64,000 bases of DNA from Parapristionchus giblindavisi (GCA_943737045.1 CALSFV010000203.1:1911501-1975500); one strand, 5' to 3'. Positions 33,092 through 46,489 are shown, counted from the stretch's first letter. The notes: generated from the letters alone by a model not told the origin. Numbers and translations are program-made.

Positions 33092-34789
33092 TTTCTAATA
33101 CATTTACAAGCTCTTCGAGGTCAAGATTGGTTAGGTCAAGATGGCTTCAGGTCTTTTCAGAGACTAAAAGTAGTCATTTAATAATAAACAAAACTTCAAA
33201 ACTCGTGTGTTGTGTCGACAACTCTTCTATTTTCCACTTCTTGACTTTGTGCGATTGAGAAAACCAAAGTAATAATTAAAATAAAAATGGCAAAAAAGTT
33301 GGACACCCATGGGGATTGAAATCGTTAACCGGATTGATAGGCCTATGCGCTTACCGACTGCGCTGTGGGTGTCGCCTCTTGCCTCGGAAGATGTCTCCCC
33401 TATCTACCCAGCGCGGCCTGGCAGAGACGCAGAGGAAAGCGAGAGACAGCCGGGCAGTGAGGGGTGTGAGAGAGCGAAGAGAACGCGAGCGACAGCCAGA
33501 CGGTGATAGAGAGTGTGTTTGCGGAGCGTGTGTGGAGAGTGTGTTTTGAGGGAGAGATGGAGAAAGATCTATTTAACCATAATGATGAATCGCATCTTCA
33601 TCTATGGTCATAAGGGGTTTCATTTCATCATCATATTAAATTATTATTACTAATGTAGTGTACAATAGTATGATAAGATATATGTTATCATATATAATTC
33701 ATACCCAGAAAATTCATTTAAATATATATAATATTTAATATTATAAAGTAATCATTGGCCACCTCAGAACGCCCAGTACTCACGGATAAAATTCTCTTAC
33801 AAATTGTTCTGTTCTTAGAAATTGACTGCTTAGAACAGAACATCAGAAATTAAATTCCTTACTTTTAAAGATTTTTTTGCAGATATTTCTTATAAATGAG
33901 AAAATGAGAAGTATGTAATTATAATTTAAAGAAACCCACGAGTTTTTTCGTGACTAAAGAGACGAGGCAGAAATGTAGATCTCATCTCCCTTTATCCAAA
34001 AACATTTTTCTCTGAAATTGTAGGTGCACTGGAATACCGTAATCCGAGCTCAAACCTCGTTATTACACCAAGAAATCTTCGCACCCATCCGAAATTTATA
34101 AGGGTTGACTTATCTCTGTTCCTTTCAATAGCTTGGAACGATATGATATTACTGCTCAGCTGTGTTTATAAGGGTGCACGACATGTTATTCACCAATAAA
34201 ATGAAATAAAAGTCCTAGCTATCACGATTGAAAAGTTATGAATTTTTCAATTTTTTATTTTATGCGGCACATGTGAGCCGGGTTTGAGCCTAAGGGAATT
34301 TTCACTATAACTTTCATCGGTCTCCCCCCGGTATGTGTCTATGATGAAAGTATTGAGGGCCAGATCGAAAGTCTTGGCGAATGTCCGGCAGGGGGTCAAA
34401 ATGCTCGAGTCTTACCGAGCCGGTCTCTTAACGTGTACCACGTATCGTTAAATTATCGGTGACCATATGCATAGCGGCTTACGCTGATATATTTTGGGAA
34501 CTTTCCTGTTTTTTGGCCCGGGGTAATTTACATAAGTTCTGCAAAAAAAAATTTTTCTAAATTTCCCCCGGGCCAAAAATCAGGAAAGTGCCCAATTTTG
34601 TTAGTTGAACTTAATTGTGGTGAGGATTGGCGACGTTTCATAAAAAGTTTATTTCGAAAAAAGTTTACATTCGCCATGGAAAAATAGTGAGAATTAATTT
34701 AATGTAAAGATTTTTTTTCAAAATTCCCAATTCCAGCGTTCGTTGACCGTTGATCTTAAAACTCTCCGCAGTAATAGTTTCTTAGAATT

Positions 34790-37700
34790 AGACAAGGATT
34801 CGAATACGCCCAGTCCCGAATCAATTGGATTCGAAATAAACTTTTTATGAAACGTCGCCAATCCTCACCACAATTAAGTTCAACTAACAAAATTGGGCAC
34901 TTTCCTGATTTTTGGCCCGGGGGAAATTTAGAAAAATTTTTTTTTGCAGAACTTATGTAAATTACCCCGGGCCAAAAAACAGGAAAGTTCCCAAAATATA
35001 TCAGCGTAAGCCGCTATGCATATGGTCACCGATAATTTAACGATACGTGGTACACGTTAAGAGACCGGCTCGGTAAGACTCGAGCATTTTGACCCCCTGC
35101 CGGACATTCGCCAAGACTTTCGATCTGGCCCTCAATACTTTCGTCATAGACACATACCGGGGGGAGACCGATGAAAGTTATAGTGAAAATTCCCTTAGGC
35201 TCAAACCCGGCTCACATGTGCCGCATAAAATAAAAAATTGAAAAATTCATAACTTTTCAATCGTGATAGCTAGGACTTTTATTTCATTTTATTGGTGAAT
35301 AACATGTCGTGCACCCTTATAAACACAGCTGAGCAGTAATATCATATCGTTCTGAATATCTTTTTTCGTGTCTGATTTTCAGATTTTTCCTCTTCTATCC
35401 TCGTTGAAGAGAGACGGCAAGAATTGACATAGTACATATTGTAGCCCTGACAATTCTGTGCATGATGGTCACATTCCCTTGAAAATCCAACTTTTCTGAA
35501 ACATCGAGAATTGCAACTGAATGTGAGATATTCGTAATTTTCAAAAATCGAAAATTAAATTTCTTGTAAATCGCAAGAGTTTTAGGTTGCTTTATTATGT
35601 CATTTTACTCGTAGTGATGCGCGTATACTGAAAAAATATACAAATAGACTCAGACGATATTTAAAAAAAAATAAAATATTATTATTTTACTTTTTATTTT
35701 TTCAACCTGCACATGGAGTCGACCGGCAAGGCAAATTGATTCATAGGGCGGATGGTAGCTGATGCATGTCCGTTTGCGAAAACAACTGGCACGTGAAGAA
35801 TCGTCGTTTCGCAGATCTAGAATTTATTTTTTAAATCATCAAACTTGAAAATTTATATGTTTCTTTCATATAACTCGGTTGGAAAGTGGCGTACAGAAAC
35901 CAAAGGTGTACCATTGTTATCAGTAGGAGTGAACTGTACTGCACTACCGTAACCGTCAGGAATCGCGAACTAACTTTTTTTCAATTTTTTTAAATATTCT
36001 CAACCATGACCCGGGGTTCATGGTTGAGATTGGCCGAAGTCGAAAAATTCATGATCATTCCAGACCAAATACTATATGCCATTATATCAGCAGTGAGCCA
36101 ATTTTTATTTTTATGGATACCATTTCCCGAACTACCGTAATTTAGCTACCGTACCCTATAATAATGTGGTGAAATTCTCGGATAATTCAGGTGCGTGCAT
36201 TACAATTACGGTAGTTCTGGTTATGGTATCCATAAAAATAAAAGTTGGATTACTGTTGATATAATGGCTACTAGTATTTGGTCTGGGATCATCATGAATT
36301 TTTCGACCTCAGCCATTCTCAACCATGAACCCGGGGTCATGGTTGAGAATTATGGGTCGACTGAAAAAAAAATTTCCCTTGGATAGGAGTTTGTCAGAGA
36401 TTCATGAAATGATTCTTTAATATTGATCTCGAAATACTCTGATATTTTTCACCAACAGAACCAAAACACGATTTTTCATGTTCTGATTTTGTATTGAGTT
36501 CTCTGAATCGAAGACCCAAGTTCTATTGAATAGTTGATCACTCACAACTAGAATAAGACATTGATTCAGCAACGAGATCATGATAAGAGTGCTGCGCAAA
36601 TCCTAACTATCCAGGAATTAAACTCGAATAAAAGCCGAGTCGAATGAATAGAAAAATCATTCAACACCATTGAAAGATGGCGGCTAATATGTCTTGTTAT
36701 GATAACAACAAAGAGACTAAAAAACTTGGATAGGAGTTTGACAGAAAGATTCATGAAAGGAATCCTTTTTATATCACCACCAAAGGCAAAATACTCCTTA
36801 TTGTATACCATTAGAACATTGGAGATATCATGGTATTAAAATCCATAGAATCTTGGGGTGATTCTGTTTAACTCACGTTGAAACAGTTTATGCTGAATCT
36901 GACAACATTTAAGTCTATACTTACCAAACCGTAGCGGAAATTTTCAGTCCAAAAACGGTCGCAATTGTCAGAATAATGGCTTTCGTAAACATTTCTATTT
37001 AGAGAAGATTAAAATAGATAAATCGTGCAAAGGCCACATTCAGCGAAGTACTTCCACATATAAGAAAGTGATTTATGTCCTATTAATTCTATAGAATAGA
37101 TAATCAGAACAAAATGAAGGATAAAACAGATGTTTATCGTATTACTTTCCTCTATACAACCGCATAGATTGGTTTCATCTTGAACGGTTGCACGATAGAT
37201 AAAAGAAGTACTTGCTCTTTTCGGGTTAACAAATTTGTACCTCCTAAACAAGAGCAGTTTCAATTAGCAGCGCTAAAAGGCTAGATTTTCCTCTATGAAA
37301 TACTCCCCCGATAACTTTCGAGCATTTCTACTAAACAGAGGGAATTTAAGACAAAGATATCAACCAGAATACAGTAAAGTAAAGGTTGTCTTTGAAAAAG
37401 CCTTTTGATTGATTGAGCAATGAAATATAATGTTATATTTTGCTAGATAAACGAAGTTTATTGAAGTAAAATATTTATTATAAGTCATTGCGAAATCAAT
37501 CAAATGTTTTCTTCGTCTTCGTGTTCTTCGTGTGTTCACAGCCGACCAGGTCGACCAAAGCCTTTTGATTGATTGAGCAATGAAATATAAATCTCCTTAT
37601 TGTTCTTGGAAGAGCAGACCCAATGAGTTCCTTTATTATTAGAAGAATCTTGATTCACAATTCCTACTTCTCTTTCTTTAATTCCTTGTGTTGGTAAAGT

Positions 37701-39430
37701 GTCTCTCATAAAGATGCCACGGAAATTTTTGATTTCCAATACATTTACAAGCTCTTCGAGGTCAAGATTGGTTAGGTCAAGATGGCTTCAGGTCTTTTCA
37801 GAGACTAAAAGTAGTCATTTAATAATAAACAAAACTTCAAAACTCGTGTGTTGTGTCGACAACTCTTCTATTTTCCACTTCTTGACTTTGTGCGATTGAG
37901 AAAACCAAAGTAATAATTAAAATAAAAATGGCAAAAAAGTTGGACACCCATGGGGATTGAAATCGTTAACCGGATTGATAGGCCTATGCGCTTACCGACT
38001 GCGCTGTGGGTGTCGCCTCTTGCCTCGGAAGATGTCTCCCCTATCTACCCAGCGCGGCCTGGCAGAGACGCAGAGGAAAGCGAGAGACAGCCGGGCAGTG
38101 AGGGGTGTGAGAGAGCGAAGAGAACGCGAGCGACAGCCAGACGGTGATAGAGAGTGTGTTTGCGGAGCGTGTGTGGAGAGTGTGTTTTGAGGGAGAGATG
38201 GAGAAAGATCTATTTAACCATAATGATGAATCGCATCTTCATCCATGGTCATAAGGGGTTTCATTTCATCATCATATTAAATTATTATTACTAATGTAGT
38301 GTACAATAGTATGATAAGATATATGTTATCATATATAATTCATACCCAGAAAATTCATTTAAATATATATAATATTTAATATTATAAAGTAATCATTGGC
38401 CACCTCAGAACGCCCAGTACTCACGGATAAAATTCTCTTACAAATTGTTCTGTTCTTAGAAATTGACTGCTTAGAACAGAACATCAGAAATTAAATTCCT
38501 TACTTTTAAAGATTTTTTTGCAGATATTTCTTATAAATGAGAAAATGAGAAGTATGTAATTATAATTTAAAGAAACCCACGAGTTTTTTCGTGACTAAAG
38601 AGACGAGGCAGAAATGTAGATCTCATCTCCCTTTATCCAAAAACATTTTTCTCTGAAATTGTAGGTGCACTGGAATACCGTAATCCGAGCTCAAACCTCG
38701 TTATTACACCAAGAAATCTTCGCACCCATCCGAAATTTATAAGGGTTGACTTATCTCTGTTCCTTTCAATAGCTTGGAACGATATGATATTACTGCTCAG
38801 CTGTGTTTATAAGGGTGCACGACATGTTATTCACCAATAAAATGAAATAAAAGTCCTAGCTATCACGATTGAAAAGTTATGAATTTTTCAATTTTTTATT
38901 TTATGCGGCACATGTGAGCCGGGTTTGAGCCTAAGGGAATTTTCACTATAACTTTCATCGGTCTCCCCCCGGTATGTGTCTATGATGAAAGTATTGAGGG
39001 CCAGATCGAAAGTCTTGGCGAATGTCCGGCAGGGGGTCAAAAAGCTCGAGTCTTACCGAGCCGGTCTCTTAACGTGTACCACGTATCGTTAAATTATCGG
39101 TGACCATATGCATAGCGGCTTACGCTGATATATTTTGGGAACTTTCCTGTTTTTTGGCCCGGGGTAATTTACATAAGTTCTGCAAAAAAAAATTTTTCTA
39201 AATTTCCCCCGGGCCAAAAATCAGGAAAGTGCCCAATTTTGTTAGTTGAACTTAATTGTGGTGAGGATTGGCGACGTTTCATAAAAAGTTTATTTCGAAA
39301 AAAGTTTACATTCGCCATGGAAAAATAGTGAGAATTAATTTAATGTAAAGATTTTTTTTCAAAATTCCCAATTCCAGCGTTCGTTGACCGTTGATCTTAA
39401 AACTCTCCGCAGTAATAGTTTCTTAGAATT
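34790..39430 (+). repeat. Direct repeat unit 2, about 4641 bp
   Basis: Second copy of 30145-34789. A third, partial copy continues from 39431 to 40103, where the sequence jumps into the reversed 2.4-kb segment. Confidence 0.93.
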
Positions 39431-40103
39431 AGACAAGGATTCGAATACGCCCAGTCCCGAATCAATTGGATTCGAAATAAACTTTTTATGAAACGTCGCC
39501 AATCCTCACCACAATTAAGTTCAACTAACAAAATTGGGCACTTTCCTGATTTTTGGCCCGGGGGAAATTTAGAAAAATTTTTTTTTGCAGAACTTATGTA
39601 AATTACCCCGGGCCAAAAAACAGGAAAGTTCCCAAAATATATCAGCGTAAGCCGCTATGCATATGGTCACCGATAATTTAACGATACGTGGTAAACGTTA
39701 AGAGACCGGCTCGGTAAGACTCGAGCATTTTGACCCCCTGCCGGACATTCGCCAAGACTTTCGATCTGGCCCTCAATACTTTCATCATAGACACATACCG
39801 GGGGGAGACCGATGAAAGTTATAGTGAAAATTCCCTTAGGCTCAAACCCGGCTCACATGTGCCGCATAAAATAAAAAATTGAAAAATTCATAACTTTTCA
39901 ATCGTGATAGCTAGGACTTTTATTTCATTTTATTGGTGAATAACATGTCGTGCACCCTTATAAACACAGCTGAGCAGTAATATCATATCGTTCTGAATAT
40001 CTTTTTTCGTGTCTGATTTTCAGATTTTTCCTCTTCTATCCTCGTTGAAGAGAGACGGCAAGAATTGACATAGTACATATTGTAGCCCTGACAATTCTGT
40101 GCA

Positions 40104-40699
40104 GTGCACCTACAATTTTAGAGAAAAATGTTTTTGGATAAAGGGAGATGAGATCTACATTTCTGCCTCGTCTGTTTAGTCACGAAAAAACTCGTGGGTT
40201 TCTTTAAATTATAATTACATACTTCTCATTTTCTCATTTATAAGAAATATCTGCAAAAAAATCTTTAAAAGTAAGGAATTTAATTTCTGATGTTCTGTTC
40301 TAAGCAGTCAATTTCTAAGAACAGAACAATTTGTAAGAGAATTTTATCCGTGAGTACTGGGCGTTCTGAGGTGGCCAATGATTACTTTATAATATTAAAT
40401 ATTATATATATATTTAAATGAATTTTATGGGTATGAATTATATATGATAACATATATCTTATCATACTATTGTACACTACATTAGTAATAATAATTTAAT
40501 ATGATGATGAAATGAAACCCCTTATGACCATGGATGAAGATGCGATTCATCATTATGGTTAAATAGATCTTTCTCCATCTCTCCCTCAAAACACACTCTC
40601 CACACACGCTCCGCAAACACACTCTCTATCACCGTCTGGCTGTCGCTCGCGTTCTCTTCGCTCTCTCACACCCCTCACTGCCCGGCTGTCTCTCGCTTT
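40104..40699 (-). repeat. Reversed part of the 2.4-kb segment
   Basis: Reverse complement of about 33440-34030 (and 38080-38680). It has the same left-to-right mirror in 50373-50968. The junction at 40103/40104 falls inside otherwise continuous copies of both sequences. Confidence 0.88.
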
Positions 40700-41003
40700 C
40701 CTCTGCGTCTCTGCCAGGCCGCGCTGGGTAGATAGGGGAGACATCTTCCGAGGCAAGAGGCGACACCCACAGCGCAGTCGGTAAGCGCATAGGCCTATCA
40801 ATCCGGTTAATAATTTCAATCCCCATGGGTGTCCAACTTTTTTGCCATTTTTATTTTAATTATTACTTTGGTTTTCTCAATCGCACAAAGTCAAGAAGTG
40901 AAAAATAGAAGAGTTGTCGACACAACACACGAGTTTTGAAGTTTTGTTTATTATTAAATGACTACTTTTAGTCTCTGAAAAGACCTGAAGCCATCTTGAC
41001 CTA

Positions 41004-41306
41004 ACCAATCTTGACCTCGAAGAGCTTGTAAATGTATTGGAAATCAAAAATTTCCGTGGCATCTTTATGAGAGACACTTTACCAACACAAGGAATTAAAG
41101 AAAGAGAAGTAGGAATTGTGAATCAAGATTCTTCTAATAATAAAGGAACTCATTGGGTCTGCTCTTCCAAGAACAATAAGGAGATTTATTACTTTGATTC
41201 TTTCGGATTAGATCCACCATTAGAACTTCAAGAATATTTAAAAGGTATTGGCGACCCAACATTGGCGACCAGGAACTCAGATTTAAGATTAAGGGTTAAG
41301 GCTTAG
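41004..41306 (+). pseudogene. Polinton/Maverick-type adenovirus-like cysteine protease, N-terminal fragment (copy 1 of 5)
   Basis: The frame runs from about 41004 (LDLEELVNVLEIKNFRGIFM) through GIVNQDSSNNKGTHWV to YYFDSFGLDPPLELQEYLKG, ending at a stop at 41304. The His of GTHWV and the acidic residue of FDSFG correspond to two of the family's active-site positions. The C-terminal half with Gln and the nucleophile Cys is absent, so it cannot be an active protease. In Polintons and adenoviruses this enzyme matures virion proteins. Further + copies: 41681-41983, 42358-42660, 43035-43337, 43712-44014. Confidence 0.82.
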
Positions 41307-41439
41307 GATTAGGATTAGACTTAGACTTTACCTATTTTTGCTAGCAATCAAGTTTCTGGTGAATTTCTGGTAAGTTCCTCTGCGTCTCTGCCAGGCCGCG
41401 CTGGGTAGATAGGGGAGACATCTTCCGAGGCAAGAGGCG

Positions 41440-41509
41440 ACACCCACAGCGCAGTCGGTAAGCGCATAGGCCTATCAATCCGGTTAATAATTTCAATCCC
41501 CATGGGTGT
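41440..41509 (+). repeat. tRNA-like sequence in the 677-bp unit (one of several)
   Basis: Perfect 7-bp acceptor-type stem ACACCCA/TGGGTGT, a D-arm-like GCGCAGTCGGTAAGCGC (A box intact), and a degenerate B box GATTTCAATCC. The anticodon stem does not pair, so a functional tRNA is unlikely. + copies also at 40763, 42117, 42794, 43471; minus copies at 33303-33372, 37944-38013, 49563-49632, 50240-50309. Confidence 0.7.
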
Positions 41510-41680
41510 CCAACTTTTTTGCCATTTTTATTTTAATTATTACTTTGGTTTTCTCAATCGCACAAAGTCAAGAAGTGGAAAATAGAAGAGTTGTCGACAC
41601 AACACACGAGTTTTGAAGTTTTGTTTATTATTAAGTGACTACTTTTAGTCTCTGAAAAGACCTGAAGCCATCTTGACCTA

Positions 41681-41983
41681 ACCAATCTTGACCTCGAAGA
41701 GCTTGTAAATGTATTGGAAATCAAAAATTTCCGTGGCATCTTTATGAGAGACACTTTACCAACACAAGGAATTAAAGAAAGAGAAGTAGGAATTGTGAAT
41801 CAAGATTCTTCTAATAATAAAGGAACTCATTGGGTCTGCTCTTCCAAGAACAATAAGGAGATTTATTACTTTGATTCTTTCGGATTAGATCCACCATTAG
41901 AACTTCAAGAATATTTAAAAGGTATTGGCGACCCAACATTGGCGACCAGGAACTCAGATTTAAGATTAAGGGTTAAGGCTTAG
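41681..41983 (+). pseudogene. Polinton-type protease fragment, copy 2
   Basis: Same as copy 1 at an offset of 677 bp. Confidence 0.8.
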
Positions 41984-42357
41984 GATTAGGATTAGACTTA
42001 GACTTTACCTATTTTTGCTAGCAATCAAGTTTCTGGTGAATTTCTGGTAAGTTCCTCTGCGTCTCTGCCAGGCCGCGCTGGGTAGATAGGGGAGACATCT
42101 TCCGAGGCAAGAGGCGACACCCACAGCGCAGTCGGTAAGCGCATAGGCCTATCAATCCGGTTAACGATTTCAATCCCCATGGGTGTCCAACTTTTTTGCC
42201 ATTTTTATTATAATTATTACTTTGGTTTTCTCAATCGCACAAAGTCAAGAAGTGGAAAATAGAAGAGTTGTCGACACAACACACGAGTTTTGAAGTTTTG
42301 TTTATTATTAAATGACTACTTTTAGTCTCTGAAAAGACCTGAAGCCATCTTGACCTA

Positions 42358-42660
42358 ACCAATCTTGACCTCGAAGAGCTTGTAAATGTATTGGAAATCA
42401 AAAATTTCCGTGGCATCTTTATGAGAGACACTTTACCAACACAAGGAATTAAAGAAAGAGAAGTAGGAATTGTGAATCAAGATTCTTCTAATAATAAAGG
42501 AACTCATTGGGTCTGCTCTTCCAAGAACAATAAGGAGATTTATTACTTTGATTCTTTCGGATTAGATCCACCATTAGAACTTCAAGAATATTTAAAAGGT
42601 ATTGGCGACCCAACATTGGCGACCAGGAACTCAGATTTAAGATTAAGGGTTAAGGCTTAG
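42358..42660 (+). pseudogene. Polinton-type protease fragment, copy 3
   Basis: Same frame and limits as copy 1 at an offset of 1354 bp. Confidence 0.8.
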
Positions 42661-43034
42661 GATTAGGATTAGACTTAGACTTTACCTATTTTTGCTAGCA
42701 ATCAAGTTTCTGGTGAATTTCTGGTAAGTTCCTCTGCGTCTCTGCCAGGCCGCGCTGGGTAGATAGGGGAGACATCTTCCGAGGCAAGAGGCGACACCCA
42801 CAGCGCAGTCGGTAAGCGCATAGGCCTATCAATCCGGTTAATAATTTCAATCCCCATGGGTGTCCAACTTTTTTGCCATTTTTATTTTAATTATTACTTT
42901 GGTTTTCTCAATCGCACAAAGTCAAGAAGTGGAAAATAGAAGAGTTGTCGACACAACACACGAGTTTTGAAGTTTTGTTTATTATTAAGTGACTACTTTT
43001 AGTCTCTGAAAAGACCTGAAGCCATCTTGACCTA

Positions 43035-43337
43035 ACCAATCTTGACCTCGAAGAGCTTGTAAATGTATTGGAAATCAAAAATTTCCGTGGCATCTTTATG
43101 AGAGACACTTTACCAACACAAGGAATTAAAGAAAGAGAAGTAGGAATTGTGAATCAAGATTCTTCTAATAATAAAGGAACTCATTGGGTCTGCTCTTCCA
43201 AGAACAATAAGGAGATTTATTACTTTGATTCTTTCGGATTAGATCCACCATTAGAACTTCAAGAATATTTAAAAGGTATTGGCGACCCAACATTGGCGAC
43301 CAGGAACTCAGATTTAAGATTAAGGGTTAAGGCTTAG
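43035..43337 (+). pseudogene. Polinton-type protease fragment, copy 4
   Basis: Same frame and limits as copy 1 at an offset of 2031 bp. Confidence 0.8.
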
Positions 43338-43711
43338 GATTAGGATTAGACTTAGACTTTACCTATTTTTGCTAGCAATCAAGTTTCTGGTGAATTTCTG
43401 GTAAGTTCCTCTGCGTCTCTGCCAGGCCGCGCTGGGTAGATAGGGGAGACATCTTCCGAGGCAAGAGGCGACACCCACAGCGCAGTCGGTAAGCGCATAG
43501 GCCTATCAATCCGGTTAACGATTTCAATCCCCATGGGTGTCCAACTTTTTTGCCATTTTTATTATAATTATTACTTTGGTTTTCTCAATCGCACAAAGTC
43601 AAGAAGTGGAAAATAGAAGAGTTGTCGACACAACACACGAGTTTTGAAGTTTTGTTTATTATTAAATGACTACTTTTAGTCTCTGAAAAGACCTGAAGCC
43701 ATCTTGACCTA

Positions 43712-44014
43712 ACCAATCTTGACCTCGAAGAGCTTGTAAATGTATTGGAAATCAAAAATTTCCGTGGCATCTTTATGAGAGACACTTTACCAACACAAGG
43801 AATTAAAGAAAGAGAAGTAGGAATTGTGAATCAAGATTCTTCTAATAATAAAGGAACTCATTGGGTCTGCTCTTCCAAGAACAATAAGGAGATTTATTAC
43901 TTTGATTCTTTCGGATTAGATCCACCATTAGAACTTCAAGAATATTTAAAAGGTATTGGCGACCCAACATTGGCGACCAGGAACTCAGATTTAAGATTAA
44001 GGGTTAAGGCTTAG
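43712..44014 (+). pseudogene. Polinton-type protease fragment, copy 5
   Basis: Innermost left copy. Mirrors 49089-49391 exactly about the palindrome axis. Confidence 0.8.
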
Positions 44015-44084
44015 GATTAGGATTAGACTTAGACTTTACCTATTTTTGCTAGCAATCAAGTTTCTGGTGAATTTCTGGTAAGTT

Positions 44085-46171
44085 GTCGCTGGCAAAGCAT
44101 ATATCTTAGCCTGGAGATAGCCACTGTGACAGGTGTCTGTGGATTTTGTAACACCTGGAGATAGTCACTGTGACCGGCACTTCGTTACGCTCTATTGTTG
44201 CTGCGATTGGTCACGGCCCTTGGCTCTGCTATCTTGTGATCCACACTTGATATTCAAAGCAACCATTGTAAGAGCCGAGTGTAACATGTACCACCGTTGT
44301 GATTCCCGGTTGGATACTGCATCGCTATTGTGATACCGAGGTTGACGCAGGTCTGATCAAGATCACCGTATCTTAAGATCGTTGTCCATTGAGACTAGAG
44401 ACCAAAGATCAGAGACCAAAGGTCATAGATCTTTCTGAGACCAGAGACTGGAGATCAAAGATCATCCACCAGATAACTGAGATCAAAGATCATAGCACCG
44501 TGCAAGATACGAGTAGCAAGCACATAAGAGATCAAAGATCAGAGCACTGTACCCGATACGAGTAGCTAGTACACATCAGGTCAGAGGCAGTACAGAGCAT
44601 AGAGAAGTAAACACGATGAGTGTTATTTTTAACACCCACCGTGTCGCAAATCAATTTACAGCTTTTCAATTTACAGCTTTTTCTCTGTGTGTTAGGAAGT
44701 CCGAGGCGTCAAAACTAAAAGACCAAAAAGTCTTAGAATTTTTTCCTCTTTCCATCCATATACATTTTGTTAGATTTTCACGCACGTGACCAAGTACCCT
44801 TCCCTTATCAGACGATATTTTTTAAAAAAATTAAAAATTATTATTTTACTTTTAATTTTTTCAACCTGCACATTGAGTCGACCGTGAAGGCAAATTGATA
44901 CATAGGGCGGATGGTGGCTGATGCATGTCCGTTTGCGAAAACAACTGCCACGTGAAGAATCGTCGTTTCGCAGATCTAGAATTTATTTTTTTTAAATCGT
45001 CAAACTTGAAAATTTATTTGTTTCTTTCATATAACTCGGTTGGAAAGTGGGGTACAGGAACCAAAGGTGTACCATTGTTATCAGTAGGAGTGTACTGTAC
45101 TGCACTACCGTAACCGTCAGGAATCACGAACTAACTTTTTTTCAGTCGACCCATAATTCTCAACCATGACCCCGGGTTCATGGTTGAGAATGGCTGAGGT
45201 CGAAAAATTCATGATGATCCCAGACCAAATACTAGTAGCCATTATATCAACAGTAATCCAACTTTTATTTTTATGGATACCATAACCAGAACTACCGTAA
45301 TTGTAATGCACGCACCTGAATTATCCGAGAATTTCACCACATTATTATAGGGTACGGTAGCTAAATTACGGTAGTTCGGGAAATGGTATCCATAAAAATA
45401 AAAATTGGCTCACTGCTGATATAATGGCATATAGTATTTGGTCTGGAATGATCATGAATTTTTCGACTTCGGCCAATCTCAACCATGAACCCCGGGTCAT
45501 GGTTGAGAATATTTAAAAAAATTGAAAAAAGTTAGTTCGCGATTCCTGACGGTTACGGTAGTGCAGTACAGTTCACTCCTACTGATAACAATGGTACACC
45601 TTTGGTTTCTGTACGCCACTTTCCAACCGAGTTATATGAAAGAAACATATAAATTTTCAAGTTTGATGATTTAAAAAATAAATTCTAGATCTGCGAAACG
45701 ACGATTCTTCACGTGCCAGTTGTTTTCGCAAACGGACATGCATCAGCTACCATCCGCCCTATGAATCAATTTGCCTTGCCGGTCGACTCCATGTGCAGGT
45801 TGAAAAAATAAAAAGTAAAATAATAATATTTAATTTTTTTTTAAATATCGTCTGAGTCTATTTGTATATTTTTTCAGTATACGCGCATCACTACGAGTAA
45901 AATGACATAATAAAGCAACCTAAAACTCTTGCGATTTACAAGAAATTTAATTTTCGATTTTTGAAAATTACGAATATCTCACATTCAGTTGCAATTCTCG
46001 ATGTTTCAGAAAAGTTGGATTTTCAAGGGAATGTGACCATCATGCACAGAATTGTCAGGGCTACAATATGTACTATGACAATTCTTGCCGTCTCTCTTCA
46101 ACGAGGATAGAAGAGGAAAAATCTGAAAATCAGACACGAAAAAAGATATTCAGAACGATATGATATTACTG
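44085..46171 (+). repeat. Left arm of the central palindrome (2087 bp, excluding the array)
   Basis: Reverse complement of 46932-49018 with axis 46551.5. Every conserved landmark pair sums to 93103 (44333+48770, 45113+47990, 45311+47792). Direct copy of 28102-30143 with one about 36-bp difference. Contains the TACCGTAA foldback and gagaccaaagatca-type words. No gene. Confidence 0.93.
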
Positions 46172-46271
46172 TTAATTAGACAAGGATTCGAATACGCCCA
46201 CTCCCGAATCAATTGGATTCGAAATAAACTTTTTATGAAACGTCGCCAATCCTCACCACAATTAAGTTCAA

Positions 46272-46479
46272 CTCTGGTATTTTGCCACTTAAAGTCTACT
46301 TAAACTTTCCCACTTTAAGTAGACTTTAAGTAAACTTAAAGTGAGACGTAAGTCTACTTAAAGTGGTGTGGTATACTGTAATGCATTTCGTCAAATGTTC
46401 TTTCACTTAAAGTTTACTTAAAGTCTACTTAAAGTCTGTGACGTAGTTTAAGTAGACTTTAAGTGGCAAAATACCAGAG
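46272..46479. mobile_element. 208-bp MITE with perfect inverted ends
   Basis: CTCTGGTATTTTGCCACTTA at the left and its exact complement at the right. The interior is repeats of ACTTTAAGTAGACTTTAAG-type words in both orientations. AA at 46270-46271 and 46480-46481 flank it. Empty sites are seen at the matching positions near 30250, 34888, 39528 and 53202, which defines the insertion precisely. Confidence 0.92.
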
Positions 46480-46489
46480 AACGAACAAA

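Larger units (their letters stand above)
30145..34789 (+). repeat. Direct repeat unit 1, about 4641 bp
   Basis: Aligns with 34790-39430 at a constant offset of 4640-4641 with only scattered single-base differences. Each unit = loop + truncated right arm + a 2.4-kb segment (31729-34139) + inverted loop (34139-34638) + a 150-bp spacer related to the 52-53 kb foldback. Confidence 0.93.
40700..44084 (+). repeat. Tandem array, five 677-bp units
   Basis: Units start at 40700, 41377, 42054, 42731 and 43408. Each carries a tRNA-like sequence, a Polinton-type protease fragment and a short TTAGGATTAGGATTAGAC-like tract. Units 2 and 4 share one set of variants (attttaatt, ttaataattt, ttaagtgac) and units 3 and 5 the other (attataatt, ttaacgattt, ttaaatgac), so the array has an ABAB two-unit order. 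Confidence 0.95.

Noticed and set aside
33309..33549. Arg/Glu-rich open frames at 33309 and 33316 (and copies)
   Set aside because: They overlap the tRNA-like sequence and a GA-rich low-complexity tract; overlapping frames of this kind are typical of purine-rich repeats.
41440..41509. Functional tRNA gene
   Set aside because: Acceptor-type stem and A box are good, but the anticodon stem does not pair and the B box is degenerate; kept only as tRNA-like.
40700..44084. CRISPR-like or bacterial array because of regular spacing
   Set aside because: Units are 677 bp of near-identical sequence without short unique spacers, in a eukaryotic context.
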